A stretch of 6,408 nt of DNA from an uncultured Candidatus Saccharibacteria bacterium (GTDB taxonomy: Bacteria; Patescibacteriota; Saccharimonadia; Saccharimonadales; Saccharimonadaceae), in assembly GCA_946185175.1 (NCBI GenBank), contig CAMHIH010000040.1, forward strand, positions 1 to 6,408, read 5' to 3'. The notes beneath the pieces are model-generated. The model was not told where the DNA came from. It saw only the letters and a list, made by a program, of their open reading frames with translations, and did no database searches. The translations under genes and the position numbers were made by a program. Positions 1 through 5,190 of this stretch are shown here, in pieces. Numbering within the stretch: position 1 is the first letter of the stretch; each line of letters begins with the position of its first letter.

Positions 1-29
1 CGATTCGCTCGTAAAGACGAGCCGAATCG
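1..29 (-). terminator. Edge hairpin, possible rnpB terminator
   Basis: Positions 1-12 pair with 17-21 and 23-29, giving a 12-bp stem with a 4-nt loop (13-16) and one bulged base at 22. It lies about 30 nt downstream of the RNase P RNA 3' end on the minus strand, where an intrinsic terminator would be expected. The U tract that would confirm this lies outside the window, so the role is inferred; on the plus strand no T run follows. Confidence 0.4.
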
Positions 30-57
30 ACATCGTGTCTTAGAGATGGGAGTATCA

Positions 58-407
58 CAATAAGCTCGCCCATAAGCCGGGTTCTGTGCTCTAGCAAGCT
101 AGAGCTGTAGCCATCTATCTAGCCTCGCGATTGCTCACGAGATCTAGCGGTGAGCGGCCATCCGCGGATCACGGTATCTAGGCCTCCTTGCAGCCGATAG
201 AGTTTACCTCACGCCAATGTCACCATCAACGCCTGTAGGCTCTTACCCCACTCTTTTCACCCTTACCAAAGCCGAAGCCCTGGCGGTATTGTTTCTGTGG
301 CACTGTTCCTACCCTTACGGGCGGTTGCCGTTAGCAACTATCGTATCCTGTGCTGCCCGGACTTTCCTCTCGCTATATTACAAGCCAGCGGCTACTTTGA
401 CGAGCTT
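58..407 (-). ncRNA. rnpB: RNase P RNA (bacterial, catalytic subunit)
   Basis: This is the ribozyme that removes 5' leaders from pre-tRNAs. On the minus strand the near-universal 5' core GAGGAAAGUCCGGG is at 369-356 and the 3' core ACAGAACCCGGCUUAU at 87-72, which together form the P4-region catalytic core. Between them lie other bacterial landmarks: the GGUAAGAGCC stretch, GAGGUAAACUC, and a P18-like hairpin with a GUGAGCAAUCGC apex. Helix P1 pairs AAGCUCGUC (407-399) with GGCGAGCUU (70-62), which sets the ends; the 3' end may extend a few bases past 62. The predicted transcription start from the promoter at 414-442 falls on the first base of P1. The total of about 350 nt is normal. I did not find the usual GGU of loop L15, which pairs with tRNA CCA. 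The plus-strand reading frame across 217-420 is an antisense artefact. Confidence 0.96.
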
Positions 408-413
408 GACAAC

Positions 414-442
414 ATCATAACACAAAATTCCAAAATTAGCAA
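414..442 (-). promoter_or_regulatory. rnpB promoter
   Basis: On the minus strand, a -35 box TTGCTA (442-437), a 17-nt spacer and a -10 box TATGAT (419-414) match the sigma-70 consensus well. The predicted start about 7 nt downstream, near 407, coincides with the first base of RNase P RNA helix P1. The -35 box lies inside the 3' arm of an inverted repeat that may terminate the upstream gene. Confidence 0.8.
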
Positions 443-465
443 TCCGCCTATGCTAAGTGCTAATT
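434..465 (-). terminator. Weak AU-rich inverted repeat at the end of the Nudix-RNase H gene
   Basis: AATTAGCA (465-458 on the minus strand) and TGCTAATT (441-434) form an 8-bp perfect inverted repeat around a 16-nt loop. It begins at the stop codon of the upstream gene and is followed by TTGG. This could be a weak intrinsic terminator, but the stem is AU-rich and the U run is short. It overlaps the rnpB -35 box. Confidence 0.3.
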
Positions 466-1351
466 AATATTCCCCTCTTTGGGTATACAAATCAATAACC
501 TTATTAACTTCTGCATCCGCCTCTTCGTTCATACTGCGCGGCACATGCGTAAAACTAAACGAATCCAGCTTCTCTAATAATTTCAAAATATCCGTGTGTA
601 CCTGCATCAAGTCCTTATTTTTTACCTGGTAGATACCGTTCATCTGGTTTACCATCATCAGGCAGTCGCTCTTGAAGTTCACTTTCTTATACCCCAGTTC
701 AATCGCCTGCTCAATCCCCTCCTTTAGGCCATAATATTCAGCTAAGCGACTATTCGACATACCCAAGAATTCGCCACCACGCTTAATTTCCTTGCCATCC
801 TGATCGACAATATAATAACCGAGACCACTTGGCCCAGGATTACCACGACTACCACCATCTGTATAAATCGTCACGACGCCACTTGCCGTCAAATTACCTT
901 CACCCGGCTCAGCAGTTCGGCGTATCGCCACTGGCGCATTTTGTTTATTTTGCGTAATTTGCAACACCATGCCAGACGCTTCGTCTAGCGCTAAATCCGT
1001 CGCCTCACTTAATTCGCACCAATTATACGCCACATGACGTTCGTTCGTCAGCTTAACTTCAACATTTTCATCAAATATTACCCTATAAACAATGAATAGG
1101 TTTGCCATCTCGGATGAATATTCAAGATTCGTAAAGGTTACCACATCCTCTAGCAATAGTTCCTGCGTCTGTACCGCCAAGTTCTCGTAAATAATTCGAG
1201 CCATCGCCTCATCGGGTTGCTCACCAAAAATAATCTTGCCAGTCGGGAGTTCATAATTATTCATACCCTCCACGCGTCCAGCCGCTCTCTTTAAAAGCAA
1301 GATTTTGCCACCCCGTTCACAAATCGCCGTCACCCGAATTCGCTGTTTCAT
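464..1351 (-). CDS. Nudix-like domain fused to RNase HI
   Basis: This 295-residue two-domain protein starts with a Nudix fold (about residues 1-140) and ends with a type 1 RNase H domain (about 157-292). The RNase H part has all four acidic catalytic residues in their family motifs: D165 in IYTDGGSRGNPG, E205 in SRLAEYYGL, D229 in FKSDCLMMV and D279 in NEEADAEVN. It should therefore cleave the RNA strand of RNA-DNA hybrids. The Nudix box (38-60) keeps G38, E44, R52 and E56, but the first and last Glu of REUxEE are Ile53 and Asn57, and the usual Gly is Ala59. Hydrolase activity on nucleotide substrates is thus doubtful. The start is ATG, only 9 nt downstream of a TATAAT box and without a Shine-Dalgarno, so translation is probably leaderless or nearly so. 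The gene stands alone, between a structured RNA and rnpB. Confidence 0.9.
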   Translation of the reverse strand: MKQRIRVTAICERGGKILLLKRAAGRVEGMNNYELPTGKIIFGEQPDEAMARIIYENLAVQTQELLLEDVVTFTNLEYSSEMANLFIVYRVIFDENVEVKLTNERHVAYNWCELSEATDLALDEASGMVLQITQNKQNAPVAIRRTAEPGEGNLTASGVVTIYTDGGSRGNPGPSGLGYYIVDQDGKEIKRGGEFLGMSNSRLAEYYGLKEGIEQAIELGYKKVNFKSDCLMMVNQMNGIYQVKNKDLMQVHTDILKLLEKLDSFSFTHVPRSMNEEADAEVNKVIDLYTQRGEY

Positions 1352-1360
1352 CTACACTAT

Positions 1361-1369
1361 ATTATAACA
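1361..1369 (-). promoter_or_regulatory. Extended -10 promoter of the Nudix-RNase H gene
   Basis: The minus strand reads TGT-TATAAT (1369-1361), an extended -10 element with no good -35 at the usual distance. The predicted start near 1354 leaves a leader of about 3 nt before the ATG at 1351. No ribosome binding site fits in it. Confidence 0.65.
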
Positions 1370-1396
1370 TGTAGCTTAAGCTTATTTTGAGACATC

Positions 1397-1532
1397 AAAA
1401 AATCCTAAGTAAGTATCGTTTTCCCGTGATAAGAACACGGTGGGTAAACTCTCTCATCTCGAAACCACGGCTTCAAGATGTCAAATTCCCTAAAACATGA
1501 TTATTCAGGAAAATCATGCACTTACTTAGGAC
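1397..1532 (-). ncRNA. Putative structured small RNA, unclassified
   Basis: This is a candidate independent RNA of about 135 nt between the M50 and Nudix-RNase H genes. Its ends form a perfect 12-bp helix (1531-1520 with 1414-1403, plus flanking G-U pairs), and the 3' arm runs directly into six U (1402-1397), as at an intrinsic terminator. Inside are three hairpins. HP2 has a 7-bp stem (1518-1512 with 1502-1496) and a 9-nt loop. HP3 has a 9-bp stem (1480-1472 with 1463-1455) and an 8-nt loop GCCGUGGU. HP4 has a 5-bp stem (1440-1436 with 1428-1424) and a 7-nt loop. The HP2 loop UUCCU can pair with GGGAA (1490-1486), suggesting an H-type pseudoknot. An extended -10 box places the start at the first base of the closing helix. 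It lacks the SRP RNA tetraloop core, and its branched shape does not resemble rod-like 6S RNA. A cis-acting riboswitch-like leader of the downstream gene is the main alternative. Confidence 0.65.
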
Positions 1533-1538
1533 ACTTTT

Positions 1539-1547
1539 ATTATATCA
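1539..1547 (-). promoter_or_regulatory. Extended -10 promoter of the putative structured RNA
   Basis: The minus strand reads TGA-TATAAT (1547-1539), an extended -10 element. The predicted start near 1532 sits exactly at the 5' arm of the 12-bp closing helix. No strong -35 is seen; TTAGTG at 1568-1563 (18-nt spacer) is a weak candidate and overlaps the last codons of the M50 gene. Confidence 0.65.
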
Positions 1548-1564
1548 CAACTAGTCGTTCGACA

Positions 1565-2188
1565 CTAACCGCCGATAATCCACTGGAATGCCGTCAGAAT
1601 TCCGTTCGCAGCAGTCAACATATAGTTGCTAAACAACCCACCACATAGTAATAGAAGCATATAGATAATAATAATGCCATAGCGCTCCATTGCCCGCATT
1701 AAGTTCTTAATTACCTCTGGCGCTAAAGCATATAGAATCCTCGAACCATCTAATGGCGGAATCGGCAAAATATTAAATAGACAAAAGCCCAAATTCACCA
1801 TTACGCCAGTCGAAAGAAAAGTGCCCAACAATCCAGTTCCGCCCGTCCAGGCTAGTAATAGGAAAAAGATAAAAGCTAAAACTAAATTAGTAAACGGCCC
1901 CGCAAACGCCACTAAAGCAAACCCCCATTCTCCGCCCTTAACCTTGCGTGAATCAACCGGCACCGGCTTGGCGCCACCGAATACTGGCATACCGGAAATT
2001 GCCAGTACCAACGGTATAATAATTGTCATAAACGGATCAATATGTTTAAGCGGATTCAAAGATAAGCGCCCATCATTCTTCGCCGTATCATCGCCCAATT
2101 TGTACGCCGTAAAACCATGCGCCAATTCGTGTAGCACCATCGAGAATACCGTTACTACAAACACAAAAATAAGGTAAGGGATATCCAT
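1565..2188 (-). CDS. Site-2 protease family (M50) membrane metalloprotease
   Basis: This is a 207-residue integral membrane protein of the short M50 (SREBP site-2 protease-like, YwhC-type) group, which cleaves substrates within the membrane. The zinc motif HELAH (20-24) lies in the first membrane segment. The third ligand is expected at D147 in NILPIPPLDGSRIL (139-152), the family's hallmark second motif. Between them are the conserved GGAKPVPVDSR stretch (71-81) and AGPFTNL (96-102). Hydrophobic segments at about 5-25, 53-70, 88-115, 125-143 and 170-190 fit four to six membrane spans. There is no PDZ domain, so the length is typical of the minimal subgroup; the natural substrate cannot be read from the sequence. 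The ATG is 6 nt downstream of an extended -10 box, so its mRNA probably starts at or next to the start codon. The downstream gap holds the structured RNA. Confidence 0.93.
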   Translation of the reverse strand: MDIPYLIFVFVVTVFSMVLHELAHGFTAYKLGDDTAKNDGRLSLNPLKHIDPFMTIIIPLVLAISGMPVFGGAKPVPVDSRKVKGGEWGFALVAFAGPFTNLVLAFIFFLLLAWTGGTGLLGTFLSTGVMVNLGFCLFNILPIPPLDGSRILYALAPEVIKNLMRAMERYGIIIIYMLLLLCGGLFSNYMLTAANGILTAFQWIIGG

Positions 2189-2194
2189 TACCTT

Positions 2195-2203
2195 ATTATA
2201 CCA
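2195..2203 (-). promoter_or_regulatory. Extended -10 promoter of the M50 gene (leaderless)
   Basis: The minus strand reads TGG-TATAAT (2203-2195), followed by only 6 nt before the ATG at 2188. A start 7 nt below the -10 box would be the A of the ATG, so the transcript would have no leader. No convincing -35 is present. It lies in the 30-nt gap after rpmB. Confidence 0.65.
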
Positions 2204-2218
2204 AAATCTGCTTAATAC

Positions 2219-2410
2219 TTACTTAATCAGACCTTTTTTGCGGAGCGTACGAAGAGCGGAAGTTGAAACGTTCAACTTAACCTTGCGGCCATCCACCATA
2301 AAAGTACGCTTTTGGATGTTTGGCTTAAAAACCTTGCGAGTCTTATGCTGAGAAAAGCTCACATTGTGGCCATACATCTTGCCCTTACCGGTAATTTCAC
2401 ATACTGCCAT
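2219..2410 (-). CDS. rpmB: 50S ribosomal protein bL28
   Basis: This 63-residue basic protein begins with the bL28 signature MAVCEITGKG and continues with GHNVSFSQHKTRKVFKPNIQ, the usual loop that precedes the beta strand with VDGRKVKLNVS and the terminal helix ALRTLRKKGLIK. Length and ends match the family. It belongs to the large ribosomal subunit near the E-site. It is a single gene with its own promoter (2447-2475), a leader of about 30 nt and only a weak purine-rich GAGAA upstream of the ATG. rpmB often sits beside rpmG, but not here. The downstream M50 gene has its own -10 box within the 30-nt gap. Confidence 0.97.
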   Translation of the reverse strand: MAVCEITGKGKMYGHNVSFSQHKTRKVFKPNIQKRTFMVDGRKVKLNVSTSALRTLRKKGLIK

Positions 2411-2446
2411 ATTATTATTCTCTGTTATTTCTTAAAACTATGCTCT

Positions 2447-2475
2447 ATTATATCTTATAATCCCTTATTTTGCAA
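2447..2475 (-). promoter_or_regulatory. rpmB promoter
   Basis: TTGCAA (2475-2470), a 17-nt spacer and TATAAT (2452-2447) on the minus strand form a near-perfect sigma-70 promoter. The predicted start near 2440 gives a leader of about 30 nt. The -35 box lies in the loop of an inverted repeat CCTTAT/ATAAGG, which could be an operator or part of a weak upstream terminator. Confidence 0.8.
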
Positions 2476-2479
2476 GAGA

Positions 2480-2493
2480 TAAGGCTACCCTTA
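2480..2493 (-). terminator. Weak hairpin at the end of the MBL-like gene
   Basis: On the minus strand UAAGG-GUAG-CCUUA forms a 5-bp stem that includes the stop codon, followed by UCUCUUG. This is a poor intrinsic terminator at best. The same CCTTA can pair instead with ATAAGG further downstream, so two mutually exclusive hairpins are possible. Confidence 0.25.
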
Positions 2494-2940
2494 GTCGAGC
2501 TTATATACCTCAAGTGTTGTCGGCAAAGAGTTTGCATTCTTAATCTTTAATTTTTTCTCCACCTTTACGCTCGCTTTTACTTCTGAAAAGTCCATATTTC
2601 CCATTGGAATCACAATTTTTGGCTCTACAATTGAGACTACTTTCGCATCAGCGGTACCTAAGATATCGATTGGGCCAAGCTCGTCCAGCTCCTCGGTCTT
2701 TACCCCAGAACCAACCAAACCAATCTTAATGCCATCAACATCAATGCGATACATCACGCCGCCTTCTTTGGTGTCGGTGGCACTTACCACGATATCGCCA
2801 ATCTCATATTCGCCCGCCCCCTCAAGCTCACCGACCGCCAAGCCTGCATCAATCTTTGATTGTGCGACATTGATATTTACGACCTTTTCCTTAGCTCGAA
2901 TCGTCATTTCGTTCGAATTTTTTAATTCAATATCAAACAT
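2491..2940 (-). CDS. Metallo-beta-lactamase-like protein lacking metal ligands
   Basis: This 149-residue protein resembles short MBL-fold proteins of the UlaG/UPF0173-like type common in small-genome bacteria. Shared landmarks are GAGEYEIGDI (41-50), a YRIDVDGIKIGLVGSG strand pair (64-79), EELDELGPIDIL (83-94) and VEPKIVIPMG (105-114). Relatives that I recall have a metal-binding HxHxDH and a His after VEPKIVIP; here there is no His in the entire protein, and the final site reads MGN. The region between the ELGPIDIL and VEPKIVIP motifs is also shortened. It is therefore probably a non-catalytic descendant, perhaps a binding or structural protein. A strong AGAGGAG site sits 6 nt before the ATG, and the gene follows the winged-helix regulator by 28 nt, so both are likely co-transcribed. 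The family assignment is from motif memory and is moderate. Confidence 0.6.
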   Translation of the reverse strand: MFDIELKNSNEMTIRAKEKVVNINVAQSKIDAGLAVGELEGAGEYEIGDIVVSATDTKEGGVMYRIDVDGIKIGLVGSGVKTEELDELGPIDILGTADAKVVSIVEPKIVIPMGNMDFSEVKASVKVEKKLKIKNANSLPTTLEVYKLD

Positions 2941-2968
2941 AATTCACTCCTCTTCTACCCACATCTGA

Positions 2969-3571
2969 CTATAATATATTATTTGGATCGTAGCGTTCGC
3001 TAACTTGAAGCTGCATCACGTTACGCAAGAAACGATCGCGCACACTTTTACGGTAAATATATTCTTCTTTCGAAAGAATTACATAATTCAGAGGTTTACC
3101 TTCACGCTTTTCTACTACCTCTGCCCAACGCGTCAACTTACGCGCCTCATCATTACCGATAATCAACAAATCGATACCATCTTGCCCAACTAAACGATTT
3201 GTTACTAGCACGGCATCAATAAGGTTTGCTACCGGCCTAATATAGTCGGCCCAAACATCACGCACAACCTCAACATCCTCGACCGAACCAATTTTCTTTG
3301 AAAAAATCTCAGTCATCGGCTTCGCAAATGGATGCTTCATGTTTGCCGAGTAATAAAGTTTATTTTCGTAGTTTTCAGTTCTTACTAAACCCAGAGTACT
3401 TAAATTAGTCAGCTCGCGCCGTACAGAGTTAATCTGCTCACCAATTACCCTAGTAATTTCCCGCACATAGTAATTTTTATCTGGGTTATCAAAGAATAGC
3501 GCCAAGAGCTTCGCCCTAGTCTTTGAGCCAAATAATTTTTCTAGTGGCATTGTATTATTCTCTTTGCTCAT
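2969..3571 (-). CDS. Winged-helix regulator with nucleotidyltransferase-like domain
   Basis: This 200-residue protein has an N-terminal winged helix-turn-helix of the ArsR-like type (about 10-78: LFGSKTRAKLLALFF, then a recognition helix near QINSVRRELTNL and a wing ending in KLYYSAN). A second domain (about 112-185) resembles the HTH-linked nucleotidyltransferase-like domains of Patescibacteria, with IDLLIIGN around D134 and LSKEEYIYRKSVRDRFL. The GS motif needed for nucleotide transfer is absent (VTNRLVGQ at that site), so it more likely senses a ligand or partner than catalyses transfer. It probably regulates transcription, perhaps of its own two-gene unit. Its start is uncertain. ATG at 3571 lies very close to a TATATT box (3580-3575), whereas ATG at 3550 (MPLEKLFGSK) has an AAAGAG stretch upstream and matches where the domain begins. 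Confidence 0.8.
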   Translation of the reverse strand: MSKENNTMPLEKLFGSKTRAKLLALFFDNPDKNYYVREITRVIGEQINSVRRELTNLSTLGLVRTENYENKLYYSANMKHPFAKPMTEIFSKKIGSVEDVEVVRDVWADYIRPVANLIDAVLVTNRLVGQDGIDLLIIGNDEARKLTRWAEVVEKREGKPLNYVILSKEEYIYRKSVRDRFLRNVMQLQVSERYDPNNIL

Positions 3572-3602
3572 CTTAATATAATTTTATCACAAAAAGAATA
3601 AA

Positions 3603-4394
3603 TTAATTTTTTGAATAATTTTTTAATATCCAATCTTTCGCTGCGGCGAGTTCAAGCCAATTAATGTTCTTATTGCGCTTGAACCAAGTTAGCTGCCGTT
3701 TCGCCAAATGCCAGTCATCCGTCGCATTCAAACGAATGGCCTCTTCCCGACTAATATTCCCCCGCATCATCTCCCATACAATCGGATAGATATCAGACTT
3801 CATTGCCTGGCTATCCCAACCATATTGCTCAACCATACGCAAGCATTCACCCTCAATATCATGAGCAAATAATTTATGCGACCTTTCCAGCAAGCGCGCT
3901 TTGAGCACATCCCGCGGCCATTTGAGTCCAACGAGTACAAAATTTGCACACATTTCTGCACGGTCTGAACAAGTTTTTTTCACATCATTTGTGAAATGAT
4001 AGTCGTAAACAAGTGCATCCACATATAACCCAGTCCCTCCCGCGATAATTGGCAACCTGCCCCGTTTTTGTATCTCGGCCATTTTCTCGCGCGCATATTT
4101 CTGAAAGTCCACCACCGTAAAACGATCATTCGGCTCTACTAAATCAATTCCCCAATGTGGAATACCCCGCATCTCGTCCGGCATCGGCTTTGCAGTACCA
4201 ATATCCATACCCTTGTAAATTGCGCGTGAATCAGCAGAAATCACCTCCGCAGCGATATCTACGCCGCGTAGTTTTGCTAACTCGCGCGCAACTTCAATTG
4301 CGAGCCCCGTCTTTCCACTACCCGTCGGTCCAATAATGACCAGGATTTGCTCCTGGCCATTATTGTACGACTTTACGTTATTTGCCTTTTCCAA
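3603..4394 (-). CDS. miaA: tRNA dimethylallyltransferase, shortened
   Basis: MiaA adds a dimethylallyl group to N6 of A37 in tRNAs that read UNN codons. Seen here are the P-loop GPTGSGKT (22-29), SADSRAIYKGMDIGTAKP with the catalytic Asp55 (53-70), GGTGLY (119-124) and the C-terminal AKRQLTWF (231-238). The protein is 263 residues against about 300-315. The part after GLYVDALVY is strongly contracted: the usual insertion-domain stretch with DP..A..I.PND..R..RALEV is missing, and the GYR and TRQ motifs before AKRQ are changed. The start is TTG: no in-frame ATG or GTG precedes the P-loop, and an AGGA (4407-4404), overlapping the efp stop codon, lies 9 nt upstream. This gives about 16 extra residues ahead of the core, which encode a strong mRNA hairpin. 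It is the last gene of the rpsF operon, 11 nt after efp. Confidence 0.9.
   Translation of the reverse strand: MEKANNVKSYNNGQEQILVIIGPTGSGKTGLAIEVARELAKLRGVDIAAEVISADSRAIYKGMDIGTAKPMPDEMRGIPHWGIDLVEPNDRFTVVDFQKYAREKMAEIQKRGRLPIIAGGTGLYVDALVYDYHFTNDVKKTCSDRAEMCANFVLVGLKWPRDVLKARLLERSHKLFAHDIEGECLRMVEQYGWDSQAMKSDIYPIVWEMMRGNISREEAIRLNATDDWHLAKRQLTWFKRNKNINWLELAAAKDWILKNYSKN
4331..4365 (-). promoter_or_regulatory. 15-bp mRNA hairpin in the miaA start region
   Basis: On the minus-strand RNA, 4365-4351 pairs with 4345-4331 over 15 bp, with one G-U wobble and a 5-nt loop GCAAA. On the plus strand that wobble becomes an A-C mismatch, so the structure is best formed in the mRNA. It starts about 30 nt after the TTG codon and ends just before the P-loop codons. 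A role in initiation or attenuation is inferred. Confidence 0.5.
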
Positions 4395-4405
4395 GGTATT
4401 TAATC

Positions 4406-4966
4406 CTATTTTTGACGTTCGCGATAAGCGTAAGTTTCCGTATCAACTGAAATTACATCATCAGTCTTAATGAAAGCTGGAACCTTAATCGTGACACCGG
4501 TTTCGAGCTTTGCGTCTTTCTGAACAGAAGATGTCGTATCGCCCTTCACTACGCTTTCGGTATAATCAACCTTTAACCAAACATTCTTTGGCAATACCAA
4601 GTTGATTGGCGCGTCGTTGTAGAACTGAATATCAAAGTTTTCACCTTCCTTCATGAAGTCCTTTGAATCGCCAACAAGGTCAGCGTTCAATTCGTATTGC
4701 ACGAAGGTCTCTGGATTCATGAAGTAGAACTTTTCGCCATCGTTATAAAGATACTGGGCGGTTTGGTTTGATACTTCGGCTGGCTCAATCTTTTCCTGAC
4801 CCTTAAAGGTCTTTGGCAATAATGCGCCAGTAATCAAGTTCTTTACCTTGACGTTTACGATGCTACCACCGCGGCCCATCACTTTTTGTGAATACTCGAC
4901 CACCTTGTATGGTTGACCATCGAGCGTAATCAGGGTGTTTTTCTTTAAATCTGTAGGTCCGTACAT
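4406..4966 (-). CDS. efp: Translation elongation factor P
   Basis: This 186-residue protein has the normal EF-P length and three beta-barrel domains (about 1-63, 64-126 and 127-186). EF-P binds between the P and E sites and helps peptide-bond formation at proline stretches. Clear landmarks are the N-terminal KVVEYSQKV strand, the KVKNLITG strand after the tip loop, and the C-terminal GVTIKVPAFIKTDDVISVDTETYAYRERQK, the family's hallmark ending. The tip loop reads MGRGGS with Arg32 in the position that is Lys in E. coli and Arg in rhamnosylated EF-Ps; the usual Pro before the Gly is Met30. No EarP or EpmA homologue is in the window, so modification is unknown. GGGGG (4975-4971) lies 4 nt before the ATG. 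It follows rpsR by 15 nt and precedes miaA by 11 nt in one operon. Confidence 0.97.
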   Translation of the reverse strand: MYGPTDLKKNTLITLDGQPYKVVEYSQKVMGRGGSIVNVKVKNLITGALLPKTFKGQEKIEPAEVSNQTAQYLYNDGEKFYFMNPETFVQYELNADLVGDSKDFMKEGENFDIQFYNDAPINLVLPKNVWLKVDYTESVVKGDTTSSVQKDAKLETGVTIKVPAFIKTDDVISVDTETYAYRERQK

Positions 4967-4981
4967 TTTACCCCCGACTTT

Positions 4982-5179
4982 CTATGCCGATGCTACAAAT
5001 GGCATTAATGCTAGATGGCGTGCACGCTTTACGGCAACAGCCAACTGGCGTTGTTGTTTGGCAGAGAGACCAGTCTTTGCGGTTGGCTCAATGCGACCAT
5101 AGGCGTCAACATAGCGCTGAAGCGTTTTGACGTCACGGTAATCAAAATACATATTTGGATCGTTCTTGTAACGTTTCAT
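4982..5179 (-). CDS. rpsR: 30S ribosomal protein bS18
   Basis: This 65-residue basic protein matches bS18. It has [21 protein letters not shown], then [27 protein letters not shown], the family's strongly conserved C-terminal half. S18 pairs with S6 on the platform of the small subunit, and its gene here is co-transcribed with rpsF, as in most bacteria. An AAAGG site lies just before the ATG in the 11-nt gap after ssb. In many bacteria rplI (bL9) follows rpsR; here efp occupies that place. Confidence 0.97.
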   Translation of the reverse strand: MKRYKNDPNMYFDYRDVKTLQRYVDAYGRIEPTAKTGLSAKQQRQLAVAVKRARHLALMPFVASA

Positions 5180-5190
5180 ATTTTACCTTT

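Noticed and set aside
217..420. Plus-strand reading frame of 67 codons
   Set aside because: It is antisense to RNase P RNA; the conserved core motifs on the minus strand explain the sequence.
1403..1531. MITE-like element with 12-bp terminal inverted repeats
   Set aside because: No target-site duplication flanks the repeats, there is no second copy in the window, and the abutting promoter and U6 run fit an RNA gene better.
1397..1532. 6S RNA or SRP RNA
   Set aside because: Three hairpins inside one closing helix do not match the rod-like 6S shape, and the SRP GGAA-tetraloop core is absent.
1821..2177. Plus-strand reading frame of 118 codons
   Set aside because: It lies opposite the M50 gene, whose HELAH and PPLDG motifs prove the minus frame; the plus product has no recognisable domain.
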